Shown here one piece after another: positions 17,578 through 25,815 of a stretch of DNA of 40,976 nt (positions are counted from its first letter, which is position 1; each line of letters opens with the position of its first letter). Where the stretch lies: the NCBI GenBank assembly GCA_937941545.1, contig CALDHI010000051.1, positions 1 through 40,976 of the forward strand. The letters run 5' to 3'. The stretch comes from an uncultured Alphaproteobacteria bacterium (lineage in GTDB: Bacteria; Pseudomonadota; Alphaproteobacteria; Micavibrionales; Micavibrionaceae). The notes under the pieces were generated by a model. It saw only the letters and a list, made by a program, of their open reading frames with translations, had not been told where the DNA came from and ran no database searches. The translations under genes and the position numbers were made by a program.

Positions 17578-18279
17578 TTAGGCGCGAGATGGGTTTTGCA
17601 AAAATGGCTTCACTATATCTAGAGGAATTCCCCAACTGGTATATGCTTCATCTTGAGTTAACTGCTCGTCTGTTGCACCCATCAAATCAGTACCATGTAA
17701 ATTAGTCACGCCTATAGCAATAGACACCAGTTTTCCATGCTTATTAAAAATTCCAGAGCCAGAATCGCTTGGCCGCACAGGTAAGTTAAAAGGTATAAAT
17801 CTTGTAACAAGACGTGGTTTCTGATCAATATCTTTAAAAAGGCCTATCGCTTCAGCTTCAAAGCCTTCGACGCATGTACAAAAGCTTCCCTTTAACGTTC
17901 CCTTTCCACTGCCAGGCTGAAACTTTCGCGATTTAGGATTAAGCTTTAAAAAACTATTAACAATAACAGGGTCTAAATCTTGCATAGTATCTTGTGCGCA
18001 AGTAGCAAAAGAAGACGTTAATTCTTCTGGCAAAGTCAATAAAGCAAGATCCAAATCACGATCTACTACAAAACTTTTAACAAAAACAAACTCATCATTA
18101 TTTCTAACTGCAATGGTTGTACTATCATCATCAGGTAATGTGTGCCCCACCGTTAGAACTCTATCAGGGCCAACAAATACACCAGAGCCGTATTTTATCT
18201 CTTCTGCTGCTATAAAGGTGACTTGATAGCTAACAGAACAATTCGTTATGTGAGATAATACTTCTTGATTAATTTCCAT
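17578..18279 (-). CDS. trypsin-like serine protease without signal peptide
   Basis: The 233-residue protein has a chymotrypsin-fold core. The likely triad is His46 (VLTVGHTL), Asp77 (DRDLDLALL) and Ser173 (RPSDSGSGIF in place of GDSGGP). The strand pattern GSGVFVGPDRVLTVGH and FNKHGKLVSIAIGV is typical. No signal peptide or PDZ domain is present, so it may act in the cytoplasm or use another export route; it is shorter than DegP/HtrA enzymes. Several cysteines are present (C14, C94, C134, C136). It is transcribed towards the unknown 133-residue gene and away from phoH. Its substrate is unknown. Confidence 0.82.
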   Translation of the reverse strand: MEINQEVLSHITNCSVSYQVTFIAAEEIKYGSGVFVGPDRVLTVGHTLPDDDSTTIAVRNNDEFVFVKSFVVDRDLDLALLTLPEELTSSFATCAQDTMQDLDPVIVNSFLKLNPKSRKFQPGSGKGTLKGSFCTCVEGFEAEAIGLFKDIDQKPRLVTRFIPFNLPVRPSDSGSGIFNKHGKLVSIAIGVTNLHGTDLMGATDEQLTQDEAYTSWGIPLDIVKPFLQNPSRA

Positions 18280-18382
18280 GGGATATTTATCGACACCAAT
18301 ATCCTTATGTCAACAAAAACATTGCTCCTTTCCTCTCTTTTTATGCTATAATAAAGCTATAACAACCAATTAGAGGCACATC

Positions 18383-19372
18383 ATACCGAACATTGCGCAA
18401 CACTCTGCTAATCTTAGTTTCGATGACAACTCTTTGCTGCCCGTTCTCTTTGGGGAGCATAACAACCATTTGCGCCATTTAGAGCGCGCGCTGGATGTGA
18501 CCATCGCCAATCGCGGTAACAAGGTCTCCATCACAGGTGAGCCCGCCGCCACGCAACTTGCCCAAGACATCCTTGAGATGCTTTGGGAGAAAATCAAACG
18601 CCAACAAGATGTTGGCCCCCCTGAAATTGACGCTGCCTTAAGATTCCACAACAAAGGAGATAACGTGAGTACAGATAACAAAAAGAACGCCCTTTATGAT
18701 GAAAAATCAGGGATTAAAACCCATAAAAACAAGCTGATATCCCCCCGCTCCCCCAATCAGGCAAAATATATTGAAGCCATGCGCGCACACGACATGGTGT
18801 TTGGTGTTGGCCCCGCAGGAACAGGGAAAACCTTTATGGCCGTCGCCGCCGCCGTGCAGATGTTTCAAGACGGCAAGATTGAGCGCATGGTATTTTGTCG
18901 CCCCGCTGTAGAGGCGGGTGAACGCTTAGGCTTCCTCCCCGGTGACCTGCTCGAGAAAATCGACCCCTATTTGCGCCCAATTTATGATGCGTTGAACGAA
19001 ATGATGCCCGCAACAGATGTCCCTAAAATGATTGAAAGTGGTGAAATTGAAATTGCGCCACTAGCCTTTATGCGCGGGCGAACCCTCAAGAACGCCTTTG
19101 TCGTGCTGGATGAGGCGCAAAATACGACGTCTATGCAAATGAAGATGTTTTTGACCCGTATGGGTGAGAACACACGTATGGTCATTACGGGCGATCCCAG
19201 CCAAATTGATTTACCCAATGGCACACAAAGTGGCCTGAAAGAAGCGATGAGCATACTTCGCGACGTCAAAGAAATTCCCTTCATTGAATTTAATTCAAAA
19301 GATGTCGTGCGTCACAAGTTGGTTACCCGTATAATCGAAGCTTATGATCAACATGATTTTAGAAATAGATAA
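18383..19372 (+). CDS. phoH: PhoH-like ATPase (start codon non-standard)
   Basis: The C-terminal ~230 residues are a PhoH ATPase domain with Walker A GVGPAGTGKT and Walker B VVLDEAQN; the N-terminal part carries a KH-like region. The protein is linked to YbeY in RNA metabolism. The conserved N-terminal block LSFDDNSLLPVLFGEH begins upstream of the first standard start, a TTG at 18434 that falls inside the block. Between the in-frame stop at 18371-18373 and that TTG there is no ATG, GTG, TTG or CTG. An AGAGG site at 18372-18376 lies 6 bases before an ATA at 18383, so I place the start there (329 codons). The TTG version would be 312 codons. ybeY follows after 6 bases. Confidence 0.9.
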   Translation: MPNIAQHSANLSFDDNSLLPVLFGEHNNHLRHLERALDVTIANRGNKVSITGEPAATQLAQDILEMLWEKIKRQQDVGPPEIDAALRFHNKGDNVSTDNKKNALYDEKSGIKTHKNKLISPRSPNQAKYIEAMRAHDMVFGVGPAGTGKTFMAVAAAVQMFQDGKIERMVFCRPAVEAGERLGFLPGDLLEKIDPYLRPIYDALNEMMPATDVPKMIESGEIEIAPLAFMRGRTLKNAFVVLDEAQNTTSMQMKMFLTRMGENTRMVITGDPSQIDLPNGTQSGLKEAMSILRDVKEIPFIEFNSKDVVRHKLVTRIIEAYDQHDFRNR

Positions 19373-19378
19373 CCTTCA

Positions 19379-19903
19379 ATGCAATTGAGTAACGCTAAAC
19401 AATCGCCATATATCGACATTTCCATTCAAGACCCAGAATGGGAGGTTATGACCGATATTCAAAACATTATAGAAACAACTGCTATCACGGCATTAACATC
19501 CGCTATTTTGCCTAAAATCGCGCAAGATAGAGATTTAGAAATTAGCATTGTGCTGGCCAATGATGATTTAGTCCAAGTACTTAATCGTGAATATCGTGAA
19601 AAAGATAAGCCTACCAACGTCCTTACCTTTGCAAATTTAGACGGTGATATAGACACCCTCCCAACCGAAGGCCCACTGAACTTAGGCGATATCATTTTAT
19701 CTTATCAAACCCTAGAGCGCGAAGCCAAAGAGCAAGGCAAATTCCCCCTCGATCATATCCGTCATTTAACAACGCATGGTATTTTACACCTTCTGGGCTA
19801 TGACCATCAGACTGATGAAGAGGCCAATGATATGGAGACCTTAGAAATCCGTATATTAGAGCAGCTCGGCATACAAAACCCTTATACAGAAATAAATTTT
19901 TAG
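19379..19903 (+). CDS. ybeY: endoribonuclease YbeY
   Basis: The 174-residue protein shows the zinc motif HGILHLLGYDH, with ligands His133, His137 and His143, which defines the YbeY/UPF0054 family of rRNA 3'-end maturation and quality-control RNases. The segment VLNREYREKDKPTNVLTF, conserved in the family, is also present. The position between phoH and a corC-type gene is the standard alphaproteobacterial order. The start ATG is 6 bases after phoH; an internal ATG (residue 24) is less likely because the strand before it fits the fold. Confidence 0.95.
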   Translation: MQLSNAKQSPYIDISIQDPEWEVMTDIQNIIETTAITALTSAILPKIAQDRDLEISIVLANDDLVQVLNREYREKDKPTNVLTFANLDGDIDTLPTEGPLNLGDIILSYQTLEREAKEQGKFPLDHIRHLTTHGILHLLGYDHQTDEEANDMETLEIRILEQLGIQNPYTEINF

Positions 19904-19917
19904 GCTATAGTCAGAAA

Positions 19918-20838
19918 ATGTTAAAAGCACCGACGCCAGACGCCCTGAACGATTCCGCCCCTCTTCCCCTAACAGAACAGCGTAACGGCTTCATTCAAGT
20001 TTTAAAATCTCTATTTTCCAAATCAAGAAATAACAACAGTAACAATGCCTTACGCGAAGCTATTGAGGAATTGATTGAAGAAGAAGCGTCAGAAGGCGAA
20101 ATCCCCTCCGCCGTCTCCGCGCATGAAAAATCTATCATCTCTAACGTGCTTAAACTGCGCGACACCACCGTAACAGATGTGATGATTCCCCGCGCCGATA
20201 TTGCCTCAATTGAGGTCAATGCCGATAAAGAGGCGTTAATGGAGTTACTGTCTGAGCGACAATTTAGCCGTATTCCCGTTTATAAAGATACATTGGACGA
20301 AGTTTTAGGCTCGGTTCATATCAAAGATATCCTCTCTATACTGGCGTCTGGTAAGACATTGGATATTAAATCCATGATCCGCCCCGTACCTATTGTTTCG
20401 CCATCGCTTCCCGTTTTGGACTTGTTGTTAAAAATGCAAAGCGATAAGAAACACATGGTGTTCGTGGTGGATGAATATGGCGGTATTGACGGCCTTGCCA
20501 CCATTGGTGACGTGATTGAAGCCATCGTGGGTGAGTTTGATGATGAGTTTGACACCGAAACCGCGCCGCAGATGATCGAAGAATCCAACGGCACTATTAT
20601 ATGTGATGCCCGTCTAGACATTGATGAATTTGAAGAAAAATACGGCGAAATCCTAAGCGAAGAAGAACGTGAAGAAGTAGATACATTGGGCGGTCTCGTC
20701 TTCTTCACCGCCAGCCGCATCCCCGCCCGCGGCGAAGTCATCAAACATGACAGCGGCATGGTGTTTGAGATAATTGAAGCCGACCAACGTAGAATCAACA
20801 GCCTAAGAATCCGTGACATTCCCGCACAGGCGGACTAA
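19918..20838 (+). CDS. corC: CorC/HlyC-type CBS-domain protein
   Basis: The 306-residue protein carries two CBS domains (about 75-200; VTDVMIPRADIASIE, QFSRIPVYKDTLDEVLGSVHIKDIL, VFVVDEYGGIDGLATIGDVIEAIVGE region) and a C-terminal CorC_HlyC domain (about 215-300). No transmembrane segment precedes the CBS pair, as in the short soluble form. It is linked to magnesium/cobalt homeostasis by family, though the exact role is unclear. It starts 14 bases after ybeY and is followed by a repeat-rich gap before lnt. Confidence 0.93.
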   Translation: MLKAPTPDALNDSAPLPLTEQRNGFIQVLKSLFSKSRNNNSNNALREAIEELIEEEASEGEIPSAVSAHEKSIISNVLKLRDTTVTDVMIPRADIASIEVNADKEALMELLSERQFSRIPVYKDTLDEVLGSVHIKDILSILASGKTLDIKSMIRPVPIVSPSLPVLDLLLKMQSDKKHMVFVVDEYGGIDGLATIGDVIEAIVGEFDDEFDTETAPQMIEESNGTIICDARLDIDEFEEKYGEILSEEEREEVDTLGGLVFFTASRIPARGEVIKHDSGMVFEIIEADQRRINSLRIRDIPAQAD

Positions 20839-21043
20839 TTATTGACATATTGAACCTTGCGGAATTTACTGCATCTTCACAGCAACCTTGAATTAATTCC
20901 TAATTTATCTTGACTTTAGTCGCGTATGTATGGCATTATGAAAGTCATCGACACCAGTTTTGCGCCTATACAACCCCACCCGAACCCTCGTTTTCAAATG
21001 CGGGGTTACAAAAAAATAAAATGTAAGTCTACTTTTTCAAAAA

Positions 21044-21076
21044 AGCTCAGGCGGGCAAGCCCGCTTCACGATTTCT
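21044..21076 (+). repeat. CTCAGG/CTACGC hairpin repeat, copy 3
   Basis: AGCTCAG, then the hairpin GCGGGC-AA-GCCCGC, then TTCACGATTT. It matches copies 2 and 6 in the CTCAGG and ACGATTT blocks and matches the truB-internal copy almost base for base, with one G-C pair changed to A-T. Confidence 0.6.
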
Positions 21077-21095
21077 AGCAACAAACCCAAACGCC

Positions 21096-21173
21096 GTCAC
21101 CCCCGCCTTGAGCGGGGGTTTGAGTGTAACAACGATATCGTCTCACCAAACACCCGCTTAAGGCGGGTATGAC
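21096..21173. repeat. composite inverted repeat of CCCGCCTT/AAGCGGG hairpins
   Basis: The left arm GTCACCCCCGCCTTGAGCGGG and the right arm CCCGCTTAAGGCGGGTATGAC are inverted copies with three differences. Each arm can also fold by itself through CCCGC and GCGGG. This GTCA-CCCCGCC type of palindrome is common in intergenic DNA of proteobacteria. Confidence 0.65.
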
Positions 21174-21321
21174 ACTATTTATTAGATACGCCCACTGCAT
21201 TATCTGACATGTTTTTTTAAAAAGTAAGTCTACATTTAACAACCGCCTCGTATGCTTGCACGCCTAAGAATATTAAAAAAAGTAAGTCTACTTTTCAAAT
21301 ACAGTATGCTAAGAATTTACC

Positions 21322-22848
21322 ATGAATTTTATACCAAAAGCTATTCTCGCTCTTATTTGTGGTGTTGCGTTGTCATTTGCGCAGGCGCCTTATGACATAT
21401 GGGTTCTTATCTTTCCCTGTTTTGGTGTGTTTTATTATCTGTACGCATCCCTTAATTCTAAACGCACAATATTTACGTTAAGCTTTCTATTCTCATTAGG
21501 CTATTTCATCGCTAGCTTAAATTGGATTGGCAACGCGTTGCTAGTGGAAGGCAATGAGTTTAAATGGGTTTGGCCGTTGGCGGTGATTGCCTTGCCTTGC
21601 TTGCTCGGTTTGTTCACTGCGTTATATTTAACGATAAACCATATCTTGTTTAGAAATACAGCTTTGCCCAAATTCTTTGGATTTTGTGTCTTTCTTGCCT
21701 TTAGTGAATGGGTGCGTGGTTATGCCTTTACTGGCTTTCCATGGAACTTGTACGGCTATGCCTCTGCCGCTAACCTAAACATCGCGCAAAGCCTAAGCCT
21801 CATCGGGCCCTATGGTTTAACCTTACTCACTATATTCTGGGGGGCATCGGCGGGTTTATTATTGAATAAGACAAAGCACAGCTATAGCTATAGCGTTATC
21901 GTCATTGCACTCGTCACCTTAGCTACCGCCTACACATATGGAGCTGTACGTCTCAGCCTAAACCCAACGCAATATAACGAAGCCTACAGATTTCACCTTA
22001 TTCAACCAAACATCGCCCAAGCAGAAAAATGGGAAGATAAGTATCTCATCCGTAATTTTGAAAGCCATGTCGTTTTATCTAACCAAGAGCGAGATGAAAG
22101 GTTAAAGCACATCTATATTTGGTCAGAAACCGCCGTGCCGCCTATTCTCCTCAACAGCCGCGATACAAATAATCGTATTCAGGCTGTCTTGAAAGATAAT
22201 GCCATCCTCCTTGCGGGAACGCTAACAGCCGAAGCGACGGAAGATAAGTTCAAGCCAGCCTATTACAATGCGCTTTCTTTGTGGGATAAGAATAATAATG
22301 GCACAAGAAAGTACGCCAAAACGCACCTTGTTCCTTTTGGGGAATATATCCCGTTTCAAAACTTAATCCCTTTAAAAACGGTCACTCAATTCAATGGGTT
22401 CGCCCGCGGCAATGGCCCAGAGACACATAAAATAGAGCGATACCCTAGCTTTACGAGCGCTATCTGCTATGAAATCATTTTCCCGCACAAGCAGGTTAAC
22501 GCCTCGCAACCGCGCCCAGATTATATCTTAACCATCACAAATGATGGATGGTATGGGGACAGTGCAGGTCCTAGACAGCATTTTCGTCAAGCTCGTTTTC
22601 GCGCCATTGAACAGGGCATCCCCGTTGTCCGCGCGGCAAATACAGGCATTTCTGGTGTGATTGACCCTGTGGGACGAATTATCGCAAAATCAAATCTTCT
22701 GAAAATCCAAACCATAGAAGCAAAGTTACCAAAACATCTCTCAAGCAACCTCCCTATATACGCACGTTTGGGAGACATCTTATTCTTAATATTATGCATG
22801 ACTACCCTTGTAACCAGCGCCACAATAACGCGACGCAGTGGATTATAA
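21322..22848 (+). CDS. lnt: apolipoprotein N-acyltransferase
   Basis: The 508-residue inner-membrane enzyme transfers the third acyl chain to the N-terminal cysteine of lipoproteins. Six or so transmembrane helices occupy residues 1-205, followed by a periplasmic nitrilase domain and a last helix near 485-500. The nitrilase triad is visible: Glu269 (IYIWSETAVP), Lys333 (AKTHLVPFGEYIP) and Cys382 (SAICYEIIFP). The position between corC and an XRE regulator-metK pair is standard for alphaproteobacteria. The ATG lies 30 bases after the last palindromic site. The fairly rich A+T leader suggests an own promoter. Confidence 0.96.
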   Translation: MNFIPKAILALICGVALSFAQAPYDIWVLIFPCFGVFYYLYASLNSKRTIFTLSFLFSLGYFIASLNWIGNALLVEGNEFKWVWPLAVIALPCLLGLFTALYLTINHILFRNTALPKFFGFCVFLAFSEWVRGYAFTGFPWNLYGYASAANLNIAQSLSLIGPYGLTLLTIFWGASAGLLLNKTKHSYSYSVIVIALVTLATAYTYGAVRLSLNPTQYNEAYRFHLIQPNIAQAEKWEDKYLIRNFESHVVLSNQERDERLKHIYIWSETAVPPILLNSRDTNNRIQAVLKDNAILLAGTLTAEATEDKFKPAYYNALSLWDKNNNGTRKYAKTHLVPFGEYIPFQNLIPLKTVTQFNGFARGNGPETHKIERYPSFTSAICYEIIFPHKQVNASQPRPDYILTITNDGWYGDSAGPRQHFRQARFRAIEQGIPVVRAANTGISGVIDPVGRIIAKSNLLKIQTIEAKLPKHLSSNLPIYARLGDILFLILCMTTLVTSATITRRSGL

Positions 22849-22890
22849 ATTCTTTGGCAGAGCAAGCCGTGCTTAGGTTTAAATAAAAGG

Positions 22891-22919
22891 TTGCACACAA
22901 TAGTACTATTTGCTATTTG
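22891..22919 (+). promoter_or_regulatory. possible promoter and operator of the XRE gene
   Basis: TTGCAC (22891-22896), a 17-base spacer and TATTTG (22914-22919) form a weak sigma-70 match. The perfect 12-base palindrome AATAGTACTATT (22899-22910) fills the spacer, where a repressor would block RNA polymerase. The downstream gene encodes an XRE regulator, so autoregulation is plausible but unproven. Confidence 0.35.
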
Positions 22920-22949
22920 TCGTATTACCTAAAGAATATGGAGAAACGC

Positions 22950-23417
22950 ATGAGCAATCAAAATGATATTACGTATGAAAACACATCATCAAAAAATGCG
23001 CATAAGAATGATTCATCCTCCATTGATCTAAAAAATAATGACCATCTTATTGGCCAGCGTTTAAAAGAATTGCGTAAACAAAAAGCACTGACACAAAAAG
23101 ATGTTGCCAACGCCATCGGCGTTTCAGCTCAGCAAATACAGAAATATGAAAAAGGGCAAGATCGCATTAGCTTTAGCCGTATTTTTGAACTTAGCCAATT
23201 TATGAACATTTCTATAGAAAGTTTTACCCTTTTTCATTTAAATGAAAATAGCTTATCTGATAATGATCAAGCTTCAATTAAAGGCTCAATTAACCACAGG
23301 CTATCAGAAGCAGAAAAAAATGAAATTTTATCCGTGTTCTCTTCCATAGAAGATGAAGCCATGCGTAAAGATTTACTCAATTTAATGAAGACCATGGCGA
23401 AGACGTCAAAAGAATAA
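22950..23417 (+). CDS. XRE-family transcriptional regulator
   Basis: The 155-residue protein has a polar, Asn/Ser-rich N-terminus (1-35). A Cro/C1-type helix-turn-helix follows at about 40-95: [40 protein letters not shown] and [14 protein letters not shown]. The helical tail (about 115-155) may dimerise. I chose ATG 22950 because GGAG lies 6 bases upstream; ATG 22938 would add four residues and a TTG at 22917 eleven. A regulator of this type between lnt and metK is common in alphaproteobacteria. Its targets are unknown. Confidence 0.9.
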   Translation: MSNQNDITYENTSSKNAHKNDSSSIDLKNNDHLIGQRLKELRKQKALTQKDVANAIGVSAQQIQKYEKGQDRISFSRIFELSQFMNISIESFTLFHLNENSLSDNDQASIKGSINHRLSEAEKNEILSVFSSIEDEAMRKDLLNLMKTMAKTSKE

Positions 23418-23490
23418 ATCTCTTAATTCTCCTATTGCCCCAAACATAAAAACCTTTTATCTTTTCCTTATAATTAGAAGGAAAATTACC

Positions 23491-24654
23491 ATGAACGCAA
23501 AAGACCTAAAGAACTACATTTTTACTAGCGAGTCCGTCTCTGAAGGACATCCAGATAAAATTTGTGATCAAATATCAGACGCTATTGTTGATTTGTTTTT
23601 AGAGGCAGACCCACAAAGCCGTGTCGCCATTGAAACAGCGGTCACAACGGACTATGTCGGTATCTTCGGTGAAACACGCGGCCCTGACCAAATTACACCG
23701 AAAATTATGGAAGATGCCGCGCGGCAGGTCATTCGTAAGATTGGATATGATCAAAAAGGCTTTAGCTGGAAAACAGCGCGCTTTGATATTCGCGCCCATT
23801 CACAAAGTGTTGATATCGCCCAAGGCGTTGATGCCGAAGGTGCAGGTGATCAAGGCATTATGTTCGGTTATGCCTGTAAAGAAACAGACAGCCTGATGCC
23901 TGCTGCGATACAATATTCACATGATATTCTGCGTACGCTCGCTGAAGCGCGTCACGAAGGAACGCTGAGCCAACTAGGCCCTGATGCAAAATCTCAAGTG
24001 TCGCTTATTTATAAAGACGGTAAACCAGTCAAAGCCTCTTCTATAGTCGTCTCAACGCAACATGCAGAAGGTTTATCGCAAGATGATGTCCGTGAAATGG
24101 TGCGCCCTTACATTGAAAAAGCCCTACCTGAAGGATGGATGTGCGATGAGGATGAGCTGTACGTCAACCCTACAAGGAGATTCGTTATTGGTGGCCCTGT
24201 TGGCGATGCAGGCTTAACGGGGCGTAAGATTATCGTTGATACCTATGGCGGCGCGGCACCCCATGGCGGTGGTGCGTTCTCTGGTAAAGACCCGACTAAG
24301 GTTGATCGCTCTGCGGCTTATGCTGCGCGCTATGTGGCTAAAAATATTGTGGCCGCTGGCTTTGCCGAAAAATGTACGATTCAGGTGTCCTATGCTATTG
24401 GCGTGGCAAAACCTATTTCATTATTCGTCAATACACATGGCACAGGTACAGTGTCCGAAAGCGCCCTTGAAAAAGCGATTAATAAGTCAATTGACCTCAG
24501 CCCCAAAGGCATACGCGACCATTTAAACCTTAACCGCGCGATTTACGCTCGTACAGCGGCCTATGGTCACTTTGGCCGAACACCAACGGATGACGGTGGC
24601 TTTTCATGGGAAAAAACAGACCTAATTGATGCCTTGCAAAAAGAAATCGGGTAA
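23491..24654 (+). CDS. metK: S-adenosylmethionine synthetase
   Basis: The 387-residue enzyme makes SAM from methionine and ATP. The N-terminal motif is [21 protein letters not shown], the ATP-binding hexapeptide region [12 protein letters not shown], and the phosphate loop [23 protein letters not shown]. The length is normal. The 73-base leader shows a GAAGGA ribosome-binding site but no SAM riboswitch that I can fold by eye. trmB follows after 3 bases. MetK supplies the methyl donor used by TrmB and the radical-SAM cosubstrate used by MiaB. Confidence 0.97.
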   Translation: MNAKDLKNYIFTSESVSEGHPDKICDQISDAIVDLFLEADPQSRVAIETAVTTDYVGIFGETRGPDQITPKIMEDAARQVIRKIGYDQKGFSWKTARFDIRAHSQSVDIAQGVDAEGAGDQGIMFGYACKETDSLMPAAIQYSHDILRTLAEARHEGTLSQLGPDAKSQVSLIYKDGKPVKASSIVVSTQHAEGLSQDDVREMVRPYIEKALPEGWMCDEDELYVNPTRRFVIGGPVGDAGLTGRKIIVDTYGGAAPHGGGAFSGKDPTKVDRSAAYAARYVAKNIVAAGFAEKCTIQVSYAIGVAKPISLFVNTHGTGTVSESALEKAINKSIDLSPKGIRDHLNLNRAIYARTAAYGHFGRTPTDDGGFSWEKTDLIDALQKEIG

Positions 24655-24657
24655 ATA

Positions 24658-25368
24658 GTGTCTTCTGAAACACAAAACCAAGAATGGCGCTTTTATGGGC
24701 GGCGGTCTGGGCGTAAGTTGAATACATCGCGCAAGGCCTTGCTTGATGAAATATTACCACAGCTTTCGTTGTCCACGGACAGCTTAACTAAAGACGCAAC
24801 GCTTGCCCCCGCTTCATTGTTTGAGAACAAATCTGAGAAAACTGTTCTTGAAATTGGCTTTGGTAATGGCGAGCATCTGGCGGAGATGATGCGCCGAAGC
24901 CCTGAAACAAACTTCATTGGCGCAGAACCGTTTATTAACGGCATGACGGCGTTCCTCAAAGAAATTATTGATGATGAACTGCCCCTTAATAACATCCGCG
25001 TACACATGGATGATGCGATACCGCTAGTCAAATCATTAAGCGATAACAGCATTGATGAAATATACGTGCTGAACCCTGACCCATGGCATAAAACACGCCA
25101 TCACCAACGCCGTATCATTAACCAAGATAACCTCGATATCTTCGCGCGTATCTTAAAGCCTAAAGGTAAGCTTATCATGACCACAGACGTGGTGAATTTA
25201 ATTGAATGGATGGTCACAGAGGCCAGCCTACACCCCGCCTTTGAATGGACAGCCAAAGGTGCGGATGATTGGCGCGTCGCCCGCGAAGATTGGATTCCTA
25301 CACGGTATGAAACCAAAGGCGCCAAAGGCGCAGACCACATGAATTATCTATTTTTTGAGAAGAAATAA
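24658..25368 (+). CDS. trmB: tRNA (guanine-N7)-methyltransferase
   Basis: The 236-residue enzyme methylates G46 of tRNA. Class I SAM-binding motif LEIGFGNGEHLAEM is at about residue 63, followed by the family motifs GAEPFINGM, LNPDPWHKTRHHQRR and the C-terminal TRYETKGAKGAD. The N-terminus FYGRRSGRKLN is the usual alphaproteobacterial opening. Translation starts at GTG 24658, three bases after the metK stop, so the genes are coupled. It converges with the small membrane protein gene, leaving 4 bases. Confidence 0.96.
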   Translation: MSSETQNQEWRFYGRRSGRKLNTSRKALLDEILPQLSLSTDSLTKDATLAPASLFENKSEKTVLEIGFGNGEHLAEMMRRSPETNFIGAEPFINGMTAFLKEIIDDELPLNNIRVHMDDAIPLVKSLSDNSIDEIYVLNPDPWHKTRHHQRRIINQDNLDIFARILKPKGKLIMTTDVVNLIEWMVTEASLHPAFEWTAKGADDWRVAREDWIPTRYETKGAKGADHMNYLFFEKK

Positions 25369-25372
25369 TTGA

Positions 25373-25579
25373 TTAATTACGAGCAGGAGCAGATTGCATG
25401 CTAATTACAGGTGAACTAGCAGCCTCTTTTGTCGCTCCAATTACATTATCGCCAACAATGAGGCCAGTGCCAAAGACCGCACCAATTGCTAAAGCTTTAA
25501 AAAGAGTAATGTGACTAACCTCGTTTTTTGGCGCGCTGTATGTCGATGATGTGAAATTCTTTCTACTTGGAAAAGCCAT
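25373..25579 (-). CDS. small single-helix membrane protein, paralogue of the 13.8-kb gene
   Basis: The 68-residue protein has a polar, basic N-terminus (MAFPSRKNFTSSTYSAPK), one Gly-rich hydrophobic helix (about 30-46, ALAIGAVFGTGLIVGDNV) and a short tail with ATKEAAS. Its own signals are good: AAAGGA 6 bases before the ATG and a TTGACA promoter. The helix and following ATKE resemble the protein at 13836-14072 (IGAGIGFPVGLVVDN, ATQEGS), so the two are probably paralogues. Function unknown; a small membrane regulator or toxin-like peptide is possible. Confidence 0.7.
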   Translation of the reverse strand: MAFPSRKNFTSSTYSAPKNEVSHITLFKALAIGAVFGTGLIVGDNVIGATKEAASSPVISMQSAPARN

Positions 25580-25605
25580 TTTAAATCCTTTATTAATTTT
25601 AAATT

Positions 25606-25634
25606 ACTTTAACAATCACATTGAAATATGTCAA
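25606..25634 (-). promoter_or_regulatory. sigma-70 promoter for the 68-residue membrane protein
   Basis: On the minus strand TTGACA (25634-25629), a 17-base spacer and TAAAGT (25611-25606). It lies close to the divergent rimP promoter, with only about 26 bases between the two -35 boxes. Confidence 0.55.
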
Positions 25635-25660
25635 TACGTCATTGCTGATTGATATTTCTC

Positions 25661-25689
25661 TTGCAAAAGCCTATTAATTAGACTATAAA
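25661..25689 (+). promoter_or_regulatory. sigma-70 promoter of the rimP-nusA operon
   Basis: TTGCAA (25661-25666), a 17-base spacer and TATAAA (25684-25689). Transcription from about 25696 would give a leader of about 120 bases before rimP, which shows no obvious known leader motif. Confidence 0.6.
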
Positions 25690-25815
25690 ACATTATAAAT
25701 TCCTGATGTATGTTAGGTGGTTTCGAGAAATCGGCGCCGCCTTTTTTAATGGGATTTTGGATAAACGAACAGAGGAACAGCGTCCTTCGGCTTACCGACA
25801 TGACGGCTTTTAAAA

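Larger units (their letters stand above)
21019..21295. promoter_or_regulatory. three copies of palindromic site AAAAGTA-AGTC-TACTTTT
   Basis: The core GTAAGTCTAC occurs at 21023-21032, 21224-21233 and 21282-21291. The last copy reads AAAAGTAAGTCTACTTTT, 7-base inverted arms around AGTC; the first two carry one mismatch each in the arms. The last two are 58 bases apart and 30-100 bases before the lnt ATG at 21322. The arrangement looks like operators for a dimeric regulator, though a repeat-element origin is possible. I know no factor with this site. Confidence 0.4.
20839..21321 (+). other. repeat-rich intergenic region between corC and lnt
   Basis: This 483-base gap holds no convincing gene. 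It contains three copies of a palindromic GTAAGTCTAC site, a CTCAGG-type hairpin and a composite inverted repeat of CCCGCCTT(G/A)AGCGGG hairpins, all listed separately. An AACCCC/GGGGTT pair also flanks 20976-21006. An open frame from ATG 20939 (about 45 codons) runs into the repeats, has no ribosome-binding site and is probably chance. Confidence 0.6.

Noticed and set aside
20939-21079. Open frame of about 45 codons between corC and lnt
   Set aside because: No ribosome-binding site, low-complexity composition, and its second half is made of repeat sequences.
23418-23490. SAM riboswitch upstream of metK
   Set aside because: The 73-base gap shows no pseudoknot or stem pattern of known SAM classes; a lone TATAAT lies too close to the start with no -35.
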